DNA from: Nonomuraea zeae
GTDB lineage: Bacteria > Actinomycetota > Actinomycetes > Streptosporangiales > Streptosporangiaceae
NCBI RefSeq assembly: GCF_005889725.1
Contig: NZ_VCKX01000030.1
Coordinates: 1 to 64,000 of the forward strand
DNA length: 64,000 nucleotides
Reading direction: 5' to 3'
Below are positions 36,259 to 43,910 of the stretch, piece by piece. Under the pieces are notes generated by a model. It had not been told where the DNA came from and ran no database searches. It saw only the letters and a list, made by a program, of their open reading frames with translations. The position numbers and the translations under genes are program-made. Position 1 is the stretch's first letter, and the number at the start of each line of letters is the position of its first letter.

Positions 36259-36294
36259 AGGGCTGGAAAGCCGGCAGGAGGGGACTTTCGCCGG
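36259..36294 (+). promoter_or_regulatory. DosR-type box pair upstream of GerMN-like gene
   Basis: AGGGCTGGAAAGCC (36259-36272) and GGGACTTTCGCCGG (36281-36294), centres 22 bp apart. A further TTGGTCCCCCCAA at 36247-36259 makes this a dense divergent operator region. Confidence 0.6.
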
Positions 36295-36351
36295 TGTCGC
36301 CCGGCGGCCGCGGAGGTCATCCTGGGATCAGGAGCACTCACGGGGAAAGAG

Positions 36352-37251
36352 ATGATCGCCATGCTCCCGATCCGCCCCCTCATCGCCACCGCGATGGTGG
36401 CCACCTCCACCGGGCTGCTCGCCGTACCGGCGCAGGCCGCGGCTCAGACCGCCGCCACGCCCACGCTGGCCGGCATCCGGGCCGCGCACCAGCCCGGCCT
36501 GGACCGGCTGGTCTTCGAGTTCCGCGGTCGCGTTCCCGCCCAGCGGGACGTGCGCTACGTGTCCAAGCTGATCGCCGACGGGTCCGGCCGGCCGGTGAAC
36601 GCCGTGGGCGACGCGCTGCTGCAGATCCGCTTCGGCCGGGCCGACGGCCACGACCGTCACGGCAACGTCACCTACGGGCCGGCCCGCCGGACGTACGCGC
36701 TGCCCGGTGTCATCCAGGTCGTCAACACGGGCGACTTCGAGTCGACGCTGACCTTCGGCGTCGGGCTGGCCAAGGGCGTGCCCTATCGGGTCTACACGCT
36801 CGTCCGGCCGAGTCGCGTCGTCGTCGACCTCGTCACGCGCTACCGTACGGCGCCGGTCCGCGACTACTTCTTCAACACCGCCGGCTACAACGCCGGGCGC
36901 CGGCCGTACACCGCGGCCGTGCAGCGGCCGGTGATCCCGCCCGCCACCGCGTACGGGGCGCTGCAGCGCCTGTTCGCCGGCCCGACCCAGGCCGAGAAGG
37001 CGCTCGGGCTGCGCTTCGTCAGCTCCAAGGCCACCGGGTTCAGCAAGCTCACCATCAGGCACGGCGTGGCCCGGGTCTACCTGACCGGCCGCGTCACCAG
37101 CGGAGGATCCACCTTCACCATCGCCGACGAGATCAGGCCGACACTCAAGCAGTTCCCCTCGGTCAAGTGGGTGAAGATCTACGACGCCGCGGGGACGACC
37201 CAGCGACCGAACGGCCTGTCGGATTCCATCCCGCAGTCGCTGGAGCCGTGA
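36352..37251 (+). CDS. secreted protein with AMIN-like and GerMN-like domains
   Basis: 299 residues. The signal peptide (ATAMVATSTGLLAVPAQAAA) has a likely cut after AQA. The AMIN-like domain (about 40-190) has RAAHQPGLDRLVFEFRGRVP and FESTLTFGVGLAKGVPYRV. The GerMN-type domain (about 205-290) has ALQRLFAGPTQAEKALGLRF, FSKLTIRHGVARVYLTG and the C-terminal DSIPQSLEP typical of these exported proteins. It probably acts at the cell wall. The role in dormancy is unknown. Confidence 0.85.
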   Translation: MIAMLPIRPLIATAMVATSTGLLAVPAQAAAQTAATPTLAGIRAAHQPGLDRLVFEFRGRVPAQRDVRYVSKLIADGSGRPVNAVGDALLQIRFGRADGHDRHGNVTYGPARRTYALPGVIQVVNTGDFESTLTFGVGLAKGVPYRVYTLVRPSRVVVDLVTRYRTAPVRDYFFNTAGYNAGRRPYTAAVQRPVIPPATAYGALQRLFAGPTQAEKALGLRFVSSKATGFSKLTIRHGVARVYLTGRVTSGGSTFTIADEIRPTLKQFPSVKWVKIYDAAGTTQRPNGLSDSIPQSLEP

Positions 37252-37272
37252 GCACTCCGGAGCCGGTGGTGA

Positions 37273-37314
37273 GGTCGTAGCCGCACAACAGCCGGTCGTA
37301 GCCGCACAACAGCC
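37273..37314. repeat. 21-bp direct repeat, two copies
   Basis: GGTCGTAGCCGCACAACAGC plus C, repeated exactly at 37273-37293 and 37294-37314, directly before the terminator of the GerMN-like gene. Confidence 0.9.
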
Positions 37315-37351
37315 GACGGCCGCCCGCGTTCGGCGAACGCGGGCGGCCGTC
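37315..37351. terminator. hairpin terminator
   Basis: Perfect 18-bp arms GACGGCCGCCCGCGTTCG around a single-base centre, between the GerMN-like gene (plus) and the small gene ending at 37381 (minus); bidirectional. Confidence 0.8.
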
Positions 37352-37380
37352 GCAACGAGCCCCCAAGCCTGTGCGCGCCA

Positions 37381-37569
37381 TCAGGCGGCGTGCAGTTCGA
37401 GCATGAAGGCCGCGGCCAGGGCCGGCGCGCAGGGCCAGGCGGCGGAGCAGGACACGCATGCGTGCGCGGAATCGGCGCGGTGCGCGTCGAGCGCGCCGGC
37501 GGCTCTCGTGAAGTACGTCTCGCTCAGCGGGTCGGGCTCGATGTGGGTCACGCCCAGGAGAACAGCCAT
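37381..37569 (-). CDS. small Cys-containing hypothetical protein
   Basis: 62 residues with ACVSCSAAWPCAPALAA near the C-terminus, a CxxC...WPC pattern found in many small actinobacterial proteins of unknown function. The start at 37569 has AAGGGTG upstream. Between two hairpins it is a separate transcript. Confidence 0.5.
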   Translation of the reverse strand: MAVLLGVTHIEPDPLSETYFTRAAGALDAHRADSAHACVSCSAAWPCAPALAAAFMLELHAA

Positions 37570-37736
37570 CTCGATCACCCTTACTCGCTCAGGATTCCGT
37601 CGTGACCCCACCTTCTCCCGGGGCCCGGCCCCGCGCCGGAGGCGAACGACTCGGACTCCTGGTGACCTAAGTCACATGCCGGTCCGGGCCCGAGAACGCC
37701 GCGAGAAGCGGCGCCCTCGCCGCCCGGCCGTAGCCG

Positions 37737-38201
37737 TCAATCCGCGCCCTCGGCAGGTCCGTGCTGCTGCGCGCGCCCACGCCGCGCACCGTGCTCCTGC
37801 GCGCGCCCACGCCGCGCACCGTGCTCCTGCGCGCGCCCACGCCGCGCACCGTGCTCCCTCGCCGACCATGAGACGGTCAGGAAGACCGGCACGACGATCA
37901 CGAAGTAGCCGGCTCCGGCGGCGAACAGGCCCAGCATCGGCCGGAGGGCCTCCGTCCCCGCGAGCAGGATCGCCGTCCCGGCGATCAGCGTGCTCCACAC
38001 GGCGAGCGTCCCGATGAGGTACGTCCGCACCCCGTCGTGTCCCGGCAGCGCCAGCCCGACGAGGCTGCCCGCGGCCAGCAGGGGGAGCATCCGGCCGAAG
38101 GCGTCCGCGTCGGCACGCAGGAGGATGGCCGCGCCGGTCCACATGGCCACCCAGGCCACAGCGGTGCCCATCTGGTACGTGCGCCCAGCCGATACGGCCA
38201 T
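37737..38201 (-). CDS. small membrane protein with C-terminal decapeptide repeats
   Basis: 154 residues. About four membrane helices (TAVAWVAMWTGAAILLRAD, MLPLLAAGSLVGLALPG, IGTLAVWSTLIAGTAILLAG, LGLFAAGAGYFVIVVPVFLT), then a basic cytoplasmic tail with three copies of the decapeptide EHGARRGRAQ. It resembles the membrane protein at 47301 in layout. Not recognised functionally. GGGAGG lies before 38201. Confidence 0.7.
   Translation of the reverse strand: MAVSAGRTYQMGTAVAWVAMWTGAAILLRADADAFGRMLPLLAAGSLVGLALPGHDGVRTYLIGTLAVWSTLIAGTAILLAGTEALRPMLGLFAAGAGYFVIVVPVFLTVSWSAREHGARRGRAQEHGARRGRAQEHGARRGRAQQHGPAEGAD
37771..37860 (-). repeat. 30-bp coding tandem repeat, three copies
   Basis: Units at 37771-37800, 37801-37830 and 37831-37860 (GCGCGCCCACGCCGCGCACC plus ten bases), the last with one change. 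The unit length is a multiple of three and encodes the decapeptide repeat in the membrane protein tail. Confidence 0.9.
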
Positions 38202-38379
38202 CGCGCTCACCTCCCTGACAGGAAGGGGCGATAGCGGGCTGTCTGCCCGATTCGCGCCCGTGTCCTCATCCTTCGGCAGGAGGGCGAACGGCAGGCAGAG
38301 CCCTTCGTCCCGATTCCGGCAGATTCCGGCAGAATTGTCGCGCGACACAGGGGTGTAAGGGTCACATACCTCGTCCGCC

Positions 38380-38640
38380 GATGCCCGAAAGCTTCGACGG
38401 TACGGTCGATGGCGGCGGCGACCTGGTCCTCGTCAGTGACATCGCAGGTGAGGGTGAGCACGCGGTGGCCCGCGTCGGTGAGCTCCTTCGCCGCCGCGTT
38501 CAGGGCGGTCTCGTTGACGTCGGTGAGGGCGACGGCTGCCCCGGACTCGGCGAAGGCGCGTACGGTGGCCAGCCCCATCCCGGAACCGGCTCCGGTGACG
38601 ACGGCCACCTGGCCGGTGAAGTCGTAGATGGGGATTCATG
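38380..38640 (-). pseudogene. SDR family oxidoreductase, N-terminal fragment
   Basis: Preserved from DFTGQVAVVTGAGSGMGLAT through GAAVALTDVNETALNAAAKE to DVTDEDQVAAAIDRTVEAFG, where homology stops at about 38383; catalytic residues are missing. Near the start the ATG at 38639 is out of frame with the Rossmann motif (an in-frame TGA lies upstream), a second lesion. It probably belonged to the cupin/CMD/ADH cluster. The 38202-38379 gap holds only a short ATTCCGGCAG direct repeat. Confidence 0.75.
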
Positions 38641-38673
38641 CCGTGCTTCCTCTTGATGGACGTGATGTTCCTG

Positions 38674-38732
38674 GTCCGGTGCCGGTCAGCCTCCTAGGGG
38701 CGGCGGCCGCGGACTGCCGACCGGCACCGGAC
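38674..38732. terminator. long-loop inverted repeat after ADH gene
   Basis: Arms GTCCGGTGCCGGTC (38674-38687) and its exact complement (38719-38732), immediately downstream of the minus-strand ADH stop; the 31-base loop is GC-rich. Confidence 0.55.
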
Positions 38733-38737
38733 ACGGG

Positions 38738-39760
38738 TCAGGGCTGGAGCAAGACCTTGATGGCACGCCGTTCGTCCATGGCCTGGTAGCCCTCGGCGGC
38801 CTGGTCCAGGGGCAGGGTGAGGTCGAAGACCTTGCCGGGGTCGATCTTGCGCTCGCTGATCAGGTCGATGAGCTGTGGCAGGTACTGGCGTACCGGAGCG
38901 GGGCCGCCGTGCAGGTGCACCAGGGAGAAGAACAGCTCGTCGCCGGGCAGGGCCACGTCGTGGGCGACGCCGACGTAGCCGACGTGGCCGCCGGGGCGGG
39001 TGGAGCGGATGGCCTGCATCATCGACTCCTGGGTGCCGACCGCCTCAACGACGCTGTGCGCGCCCAGGCCGTTCGTCAGGTCCTTGATCACGTTGACGCC
39101 GTCGTCGCCGCGTTCGGTGACGATGTCGGTGGCGCCGAAGTGACGGGCCAGCTCCTGCCGCGGGGCATGGCGGCTCATCGCGATGATCCGCTCGGCTCCG
39201 AGCTGCTTGGCGGCCAGCACGGCGCACAGGCCGACCGCGCCGTCACCGACGACGGCGACGGTCTTGCCCGGCCCCGCCGCGGCGGCGACGGCGCCGAACC
39301 AGCCGGTGCCCAGCACGTCGGAGGCGGCCAGCAGGCTCGGCACCAGGTCCGCGTCCGGCATGCCGGGGGTGGCCACCAGGGTGCCGTCGGCCAACGGGAT
39401 GCGGGCGAACTGGGCCTGGGTGCCGATGGGGTTCATGGGCACGCGGTTCACGCAGCCGCTCTGGTAGCCCGACCGGCAGATCTCGCAGGTGTTGTCGGAG
39501 GCGAAGAACGAGCCGACCACGAACTGGCCCGGCCGGATCGCACGGACCTCGGGACCCACCTCCTCCACGACGCCGACGTACTCGTGCCCGATGGGCGTGG
39601 GTCCATCGACCTTCTCGATGCCGCGATAGGGCCACAGGTCGGAGCCGCAGATGCAGGTGGCGGTCAGGCGGATGATCGCATCAGTCGGCTCGATGATCGC
39701 CGGGTCCGGGCGGTCCTCGACACGGATGTGGCCCGGGGCGTACAGAACTGCTCCACGCAT
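38738..39760 (-). CDS. zinc-dependent alcohol dehydrogenase family protein
   Basis: 340 residues. Catalytic Zn ligands are in TCICGSDLWPYRG and PIGHEYVG. The structural lobe is FFASDNTCEICRSGYQSGC, with only three of the usual four Cys. The Rossmann motif is VAVVGDGAVGLCAVLAAKQL, followed by AMSRHAPRQELARHFGATDI. It is 13 bp upstream of the SDR-side hairpin and co-directional with cupin and CMD genes, a common actinobacterial aldehyde/oxidative-stress cluster. Confidence 0.92.
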   Translation of the reverse strand: MRGAVLYAPGHIRVEDRPDPAIIEPTDAIIRLTATCICGSDLWPYRGIEKVDGPTPIGHEYVGVVEEVGPEVRAIRPGQFVVGSFFASDNTCEICRSGYQSGCVNRVPMNPIGTQAQFARIPLADGTLVATPGMPDADLVPSLLAASDVLGTGWFGAVAAAAGPGKTVAVVGDGAVGLCAVLAAKQLGAERIIAMSRHAPRQELARHFGATDIVTERGDDGVNVIKDLTNGLGAHSVVEAVGTQESMMQAIRSTRPGGHVGYVGVAHDVALPGDELFFSLVHLHGGPAPVRQYLPQLIDLISERKIDPGKVFDLTLPLDQAAEGYQAMDERRAIKVLLQP

Positions 39761-39773
39761 GGTGGATCTCCTT

Positions 39774-40079
39774 TCAGACAGTGGAGCGCGTGGCCCCGTA
39801 CTCGGCGTCGCTGACGTGCTCCAGCCAGGTGGTCTCGTCGCCCTCCCACAGCGCCAGATGGATCATGAAACGGTCGGGGGCGGCGCCGTGCCAGTGCTCC
39901 TCGCCGGGCGGGGTGTGCACGATGTCGCCCGGGTGGGCCTCGATCAGCCGCCCGCCACGCGCCATGTTCGCGCGCGCCCGCGACGGCTCCTCACCCTGGT
40001 AGATCACGTCCCACCAGGCGTCCCCGGTGAACAGCTCCGCCGGGGCCTTGCTGGTCGGCGGCTGCTTGATCAGCTGCAT
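39774..40079 (-). CDS. cupin protein with internal deletion
   Basis: 101 residues. The ends match the cupin family found beside CMD genes: QLIKQPPTSKAPAELFTGDA and WWDVIYQGEEPSRARAN at the N-terminus, RLIEAHPGDIVHTPPGEEHW and HGAAPDRFMIHLALWEGDE at the C-terminus. The normal middle (about 30 residues with the first metal-binding HxH and Glu) is absent, joined in frame at MARGG. The barrel may not bind metal, so function is doubtful. Confidence 0.72.
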   Translation of the reverse strand: MQLIKQPPTSKAPAELFTGDAWWDVIYQGEEPSRARANMARGGRLIEAHPGDIVHTPPGEEHWHGAAPDRFMIHLALWEGDETTWLEHVSDAEYGATRSTV

Positions 40080-40087
40080 CCTGGAGG

Positions 40088-40414
40088 TCAGCTCCCCTCT
40101 TCGACGATCTTCTTCAACTGGGTCATGGCGGTCATCGCGTTCGGCCAGCCGGCGTAGAACGCCAGATGGGTGATCGCGTGCTTCAACTCCTCGGCGCTCA
40201 ACCCGTTGTCCATCGCCGTCTTCAGATGGAAGGGCAGCTCGTTGCCCCGGTACAGGGCCACCAGCGCCGCCACCGTCACCAGGCTCCGGTCCCGCCGGGA
40301 CAGGCCCTCATCCGGCCACACCTCGCCGAACAGCACGTCATCGGTCAGATGCACCAGCGTCGGCGCGAAATCCCCGAACATGACCTGTGCACCCGACGGC
40401 TTGTCGTTCGACAT
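40088..40414 (-). CDS. carboxymuconolactone decarboxylase (CMD) family protein
   Basis: 108 residues, all-helical CMD domain: LSRRDRSLVTVAALVALYRG, NELPFHLKTAMDNGLSAEEL and HAITHLAFYAGWPNAMTAM. It lacks the CxxC of AhpD-type peroxidase members, so it is the decarboxylase-like subgroup of uncertain activity. The second ATG (40414) fits the GGGAG ribosome site better than the first (40420). Confidence 0.87.
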   Translation of the reverse strand: MSNDKPSGAQVMFGDFAPTLVHLTDDVLFGEVWPDEGLSRRDRSLVTVAALVALYRGNELPFHLKTAMDNGLSAEELKHAITHLAFYAGWPNAMTAMTQLKKIVEEGS

Positions 40415-40718
40415 CGGCATCTCCCTTTTCTCGCCTTACTTTCCGAAAACGGGCCGGATGGTCTGCGGCCGGGAACAAGATGACCTCCTCCACGGCGCTC
40501 CTTTGCCCTGCCGCCCCCGCAAGCACGGCACCGCGTATGACCACACCCAGGAAACCGGCTGGACGCGATGACCGACGCCGGATCACGCCGCCTGGCCGCA
40601 GGACACCCGGTACGGACGGCCTGGTCATGCACCCGGAAGCGGTCAGCCGGACCTCACCGGCTCGCCCGAACAGAGCGCGTCCGCGTCCCCCGCCGCGCGC
40701 CGCGCGCCGCGCGCCGGC
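40415..40718. other. intergenic stretch without a supported gene
   Basis: No conserved coding frame or DosR-type box was seen. Near 40690-40720 there is a CGCGCCG-type short tandem repeat at the 3' end of the phosphopantetheinyl transferase gene. Confidence 0.5.
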
Positions 40719-41426
40719 TCAGGCGAGCGGGCGCGCCGGCCAGGTGTGCGCCGGAGCGGCGGAGGCGAGCGCGGGCGGGTCCTCCAGGCAGGACGGCGCC
40801 GAGGTCACCTCATCGGCCGCCATGGTGAGCACGAAGTCGCCGAACCGCCGCCACCATCCGTACAGCACCCTCCCCTCCACGGCACGCACGGTGAGCCGGC
40901 TCCATCCCGCTGAAGGCCGGCCGCAACCGAGTGAGACCTCGACGGAGCGGGTGTCCCTGCGCAAGCCCGTGCGCAGCACCTTGAGCGCGCTCTCCTTGGC
41001 CGACCACAGCAGGTTGGCGAGCAGCGGGTCCGTCCCGATGACCTTCTGCTCCTGCGGCGTGAAGTAGTCGGCGACGAAGCGCGGGCTGCGCGGCTCGACC
41101 AGTTCGAGGTCGCAACCGACGGCACCGGGTGTCAGTCCGAGCAGGCACACCGCCCAACCGGCCCGATCGGTCAGCGACATCCCAACCGGGAGCGGCCGTC
41201 CGGCCTGGTACGCCTCGGGCGCGCCGCTCGGGTGGTGACGCACCTCCAGCTCGTACGGGGGCGCGGGGTAGAGCAGCCGCATCGCCTCCTTCGACGTCCA
41301 GCGGGCGACCAGGAACTCGGTGCGCCGCTTGGTGAAGCGCAGGCCGGCCGCCCGCTTGGCCTCCTCCGGGGACAGCCAGTCGTTCCCGAGGGGAAGATGC
41401 TGCTCGCCGCGCGCCAGCCATCTCAT
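40719..41426 (-). CDS. 4'-phosphopantetheinyl transferase (Sfp type)
   Basis: 235 residues. Transfers phosphopantetheine from CoA to carrier-protein serines. The signature pair is present: VGCDLELVEPRSPRFVADYF with the Mg-binding Asp/Glu, and LLWSAKESALKVLRTGLRRD. The N-terminus has FTKRRTEFLVARWTSKEAM. The start overlaps the stop of a 45-residue frame (ATGA). A near-perfect DosR-type box lies upstream of the pair, an unusual control for this enzyme. The target carrier protein is not in the window. Confidence 0.9.
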   Translation of the reverse strand: MRWLARGEQHLPLGNDWLSPEEAKRAAGLRFTKRRTEFLVARWTSKEAMRLLYPAPPYELEVRHHPSGAPEAYQAGRPLPVGMSLTDRAGWAVCLLGLTPGAVGCDLELVEPRSPRFVADYFTPQEQKVIGTDPLLANLLWSAKESALKVLRTGLRRDTRSVEVSLGCGRPSAGWSRLTVRAVEGRVLYGWWRRFGDFVLTMAADEVTSAPSCLEDPPALASAAPAHTWPARPLA

Positions 41427-41560
41427 GACGCGGCCGTCCCGCGCTTCGCCGCCTCGGCCGCGCGGCCGCCGGGCTCCAGCCGGCGTCTCCCGGGGATCTC
41501 GGCACCGGCGGAGTCGTCCGGCATGAGGCCGAGGGTTCCGGGGTCGATTCCGCTCGCCAT
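41423..41560 (-). CDS. small protein coupled to phosphopantetheinyl transferase
   Basis: 45 residues, not recognised; Gly/Ala/Arg-rich with DPGTLGLMPDDSAGAEIPG. The ribosome site AAGGAGAG is well placed before 41560, and the stop overlaps the next start as ATGA, which argues for real translation. It could be the stub of a longer lost gene or a leader for coupling. Confidence 0.55.
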   Translation of the reverse strand: MASGIDPGTLGLMPDDSAGAEIPGRRRLEPGGRAAEAAKRGTAAS

Positions 41561-41650
41561 GACTCTCCTTGTGAGGCCGCCGATCCTGGGATCGAAGCGG
41601 CTGCCTGGGCGGGTACCCGGCAACCTAGGCCGGGTCGCCAGGCCGGGGCA

Positions 41651-41686
41651 GGTGCGGAGGTCCTTTCCGGCTGGGACCTTCGTCCC
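41651..41686 (-). promoter_or_regulatory. paired DosR-type operator upstream of the PPTase unit
   Basis: GGTGCGGAGGTCCT (41651-41664) and GGGACCTTCGTCCC (41673-41686), centres 22 bp apart. The second is among the closest matches to the DosR consensus in the window. Confidence 0.75.
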
Positions 41687-41772
41687 GGATCAACCCGCGT
41701 CCCGGATCAACCCGGCGAAAGAGGAGAACGCCCGGGACACACTCACCAAGCTGGGTGATCGGCCCCGGGAAA

Positions 41773-41808
41773 AGGCCGTTCCGGCTCCCCCGGCAGGACC
41801 TTCGGCCC
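41773..41808 (+). promoter_or_regulatory. paired DosR-type operator upstream of gpsA remnant
   Basis: AGGCCGTTCCGGCT (41773-41786) and AGGACCTTCGGCCC (41795-41808), centres 22 bp apart, 35 bp before the remnant's ATG. Confidence 0.65.
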
Positions 41809-41842
41809 TGTATCTCCCGTGAGCGGCGGCTGGGATGGATGC

Positions 41843-42420
41843 ATGAGAATCACCATCCTCGGCGCGGGTTCGTGGGGTACCACGGTGGCCACCCTCGTCT
41901 GCAAACGGCACGACACGCTGCTCTGGACGCGTGACGCCGGCATCGCCGAAGAGATCAACGACAAGCATCACAACCAGGTCTATCTGCTGACCGCGCCCAA
42001 CCTGGCCAGGGAGATCCTGGCGGGCAAGGCCGCGGCCACGGTCATCGCCACCGAGAACCCGTCCGTGGCCACCCTGCTGCAGGGAATTCTCCGGCGCGGC
42101 CTGTTACGGGTCTACACCAACGACGACGTGGCCGGTTGCGAGCTGGGCGGCGCGCTGAAGAACGTCGTGGCGATCGCGGCCGGAATGGCGGAAGGGCTCG
42201 GCGTGGGAGACAACACCCGGGCCGCGGTGATCACCAGAGGGCTGGCCGAGCTCACCCAGCTCGGGGTGGCGATGGGGGGACGAGCGGCCACGTTCGCCGG
42301 CCTGACCGGCCTCGCTGATCTCGGATCATCAACCGGGTCCTGACGGGCGAGACCACTGCCAAGGACGCCTACTCGGGCCTGCGTCACACACCCGCCGGCA
42401 CCGAGTCGGGCCCCTGGTGA
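41843..42420 (+). pseudogene. gpsA: NAD(P)H-dependent glycerol-3-phosphate dehydrogenase, decayed
   Basis: Starts [19 protein letters not shown] and [11 protein letters not shown], then about 70 residues are missing before [20 protein letters not shown]. It continues through [20 protein letters not shown] to [12 protein letters not shown], where frame and sequence break near 42325. The tail DAYSGLRHTPAGTESG appears in another frame before 42420. It keeps an operator pair and start, so the N-terminal part may still be made. Confidence 0.8.
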
Positions 42421-42462
42421 GCCACCGCCGCCGATCGGCCAGGCCGCGGCCCGAGCGGCAGG

Positions 42463-42981
42463 TCAGGGCGCCGCGGCCGGGACCGAGGCGGCGAGGTGCT
42501 CGCCCCACTGCTTGGCCCGCTCCAGTTCGCCGTCCGCCAGCGGGCCCTGCGTGCCCATGACGTAGAAGCTCTCGGCCGGCGCTACCGACCTGATCCCGAG
42601 GCGGCGCAGCCTCCTGGCCACGCCGCGCGCGGCGGAGCCGGGCATGCGCGGTTTGGCGATGCGGGTGTCGAAGGCGGCCGAGGCGAGCGCGGCCGAGGAG
42701 GTGCTCAGCGCGGCCAGCCATTCGCGTACGCCGTCGCCACGCGAGACCAGCGGCCCGGTGGCCTGCTGGGCGGCGGACTGGCGGGTGGACGACCGGCTCA
42801 TGGAGAAGGCGTGGGTGGGACCGCCCACGACGAGCAGCCCGACCTCTCCCCCGACGAGACGGGGAGCGGACCCGACCTCCACCACCACGACCCGCATCCG
42901 CGTCCCCAGCCCATCGGCCACCGCTTCGGCGATCTGCCGGGTGTTGCCGTACATCGACTCGTACACGACCAGCGCTTCCAT
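42463..42981 (-). CDS. flavodoxin family protein
   Basis: 172 residues. The FMN phosphate loop is VVYESMYGNTRQIAEAVADG, then LLVVGGPTHAFSMSR and the C-terminal YVMGTQGPLADGELERAKQW. Low-potential electron carrier or flavin-dependent regulator, cytosolic. The middle contains SVAPAESF. There is no clear DosR-type box directly upstream; it may have its own promoter. Confidence 0.88.
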   Translation of the reverse strand: MEALVVYESMYGNTRQIAEAVADGLGTRMRVVVVEVGSAPRLVGGEVGLLVVGGPTHAFSMSRSSTRQSAAQQATGPLVSRGDGVREWLAALSTSSAALASAAFDTRIAKPRMPGSAARGVARRLRRLGIRSVAPAESFYVMGTQGPLADGELERAKQWGEHLAASVPAAAP

Positions 42982-43086
42982 GTCAGACCTCTCTCCAGCT
43001 TCGTGTGGGCGGGACGGGCTCCAGGCGGAACCTCCCGCGGATCACCTCGCCCGGCTCACCGTCCCCGATGACGATGGCGTCGGTCC

Positions 43087-43818
43087 TCACTTCGAGCCCC
43101 CGTTTCCGGCGGCGTTCTCAGGTGATGGCTCGTCTTCGGCCACCACCGCGACGGGGCAGGGCGCGTTGTGCAGGAAGCTCACCCCGGCCCGCCTGCGGCC
43201 GACGACCAGCAGGGTCGCGTGGGCGGCGGCGCCACCCCGCTGGATCCGGACGTCCGGGTAGCGCGCCGCCCAGTCCGTCGTCTCTCCGGAGGCATGCAGG
43301 GCGAGCCGGCGAAGGGCGGCCTCGCCGAAGGCGAACTCCAGGACGGACGCGTCCGGTTCCGCCTCCGGCACGATGATCGGTCCCGGATCGGACGCGGCGG
43401 GCAGGGGCCCTGGGCCGCGTACGACGATGACCGGGCAGCCGGCATGGGCCGCGGTGTAGCCGGCCACCGAGCCGACGACCGCGCGTGGCAGCGCGCTCAG
43501 GCCGCGGGAGCCGACCACGACGAGAGTGGCGCCGCTGGAGAGCTCGACCAGCCGCTGGGCGGCGGGGCCCTCGTACAGGTCGGTCTCGATGCGGATGCCC
43601 GAGCTGGTCTGCCGGGCGCAGTCGGCGCCGTGCCACAGCACGTGCTCGGCGGCCTTGCGCAGGTGGGCCTTGGCGTCCTCCTCCGCCTCGCCGTAGGGCC
43701 ACTGCCAGGCGTGGGCGATGGTCAGGGGCAGTTTCCTGAGCTCGGCCTCGTCCAGCGCCCAGTCCAGGGCCTGCACCGAGAAGTCCGAGCCGTCGTAGCC
43801 GAGCACGATGTGGTCCAT
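43087..43818 (-). CDS. universal stress protein with shortened second domain
   Basis: 243 residues, about 35-40 shorter than the other two-domain USPs here. Domain 1 is intact (HIVLGYDGSDFSVQALDWAL, VVVGSRGLSALPRAVVGSVA). Domain 2 has lost its middle, and its ATP motif is degraded to VVGRRRAGVSFLHNAPCPVA, so only domain 1 is likely to bind ATP. GGGAGG precedes 43818. The operator pair upstream overlaps the end of the P-type ATPase gene. Confidence 0.88.
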   Translation of the reverse strand: MDHIVLGYDGSDFSVQALDWALDEAELRKLPLTIAHAWQWPYGEAEEDAKAHLRKAAEHVLWHGADCARQTSSGIRIETDLYEGPAAQRLVELSSGATLVVVGSRGLSALPRAVVGSVAGYTAAHAGCPVIVVRGPGPLPAASDPGPIIVPEAEPDASVLEFAFGEAALRRLALHASGETTDWAARYPDVRIQRGGAAAHATLLVVGRRRAGVSFLHNAPCPVAVVAEDEPSPENAAGNGGSK

Positions 43819-43873
43819 GTCCGTGAAGCCTCCCTTCCTCCTCCAGCCTCCGCCCGGGCGTGCCCGCCCCCCA

Positions 43874-43910
43874 GGGCCGAGCGGCCCTGACTCGGCGGGA
43901 CGTTCGTCAC
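43874..43910 (-). promoter_or_regulatory. paired DosR-type operator upstream of usp
   Basis: GGGCCGAGCGGCCC (43874-43887) and GGGACGTTCGTCAC (43897-43910), centres 23 bp apart. The second touches the stop codon of the upstream ATPase gene. Confidence 0.65.

Noticed and set aside
37771-37860. Possible CRISPR or operator repeat
   Set aside because: Units are in-frame coding repeats of a membrane protein tail without spacers.
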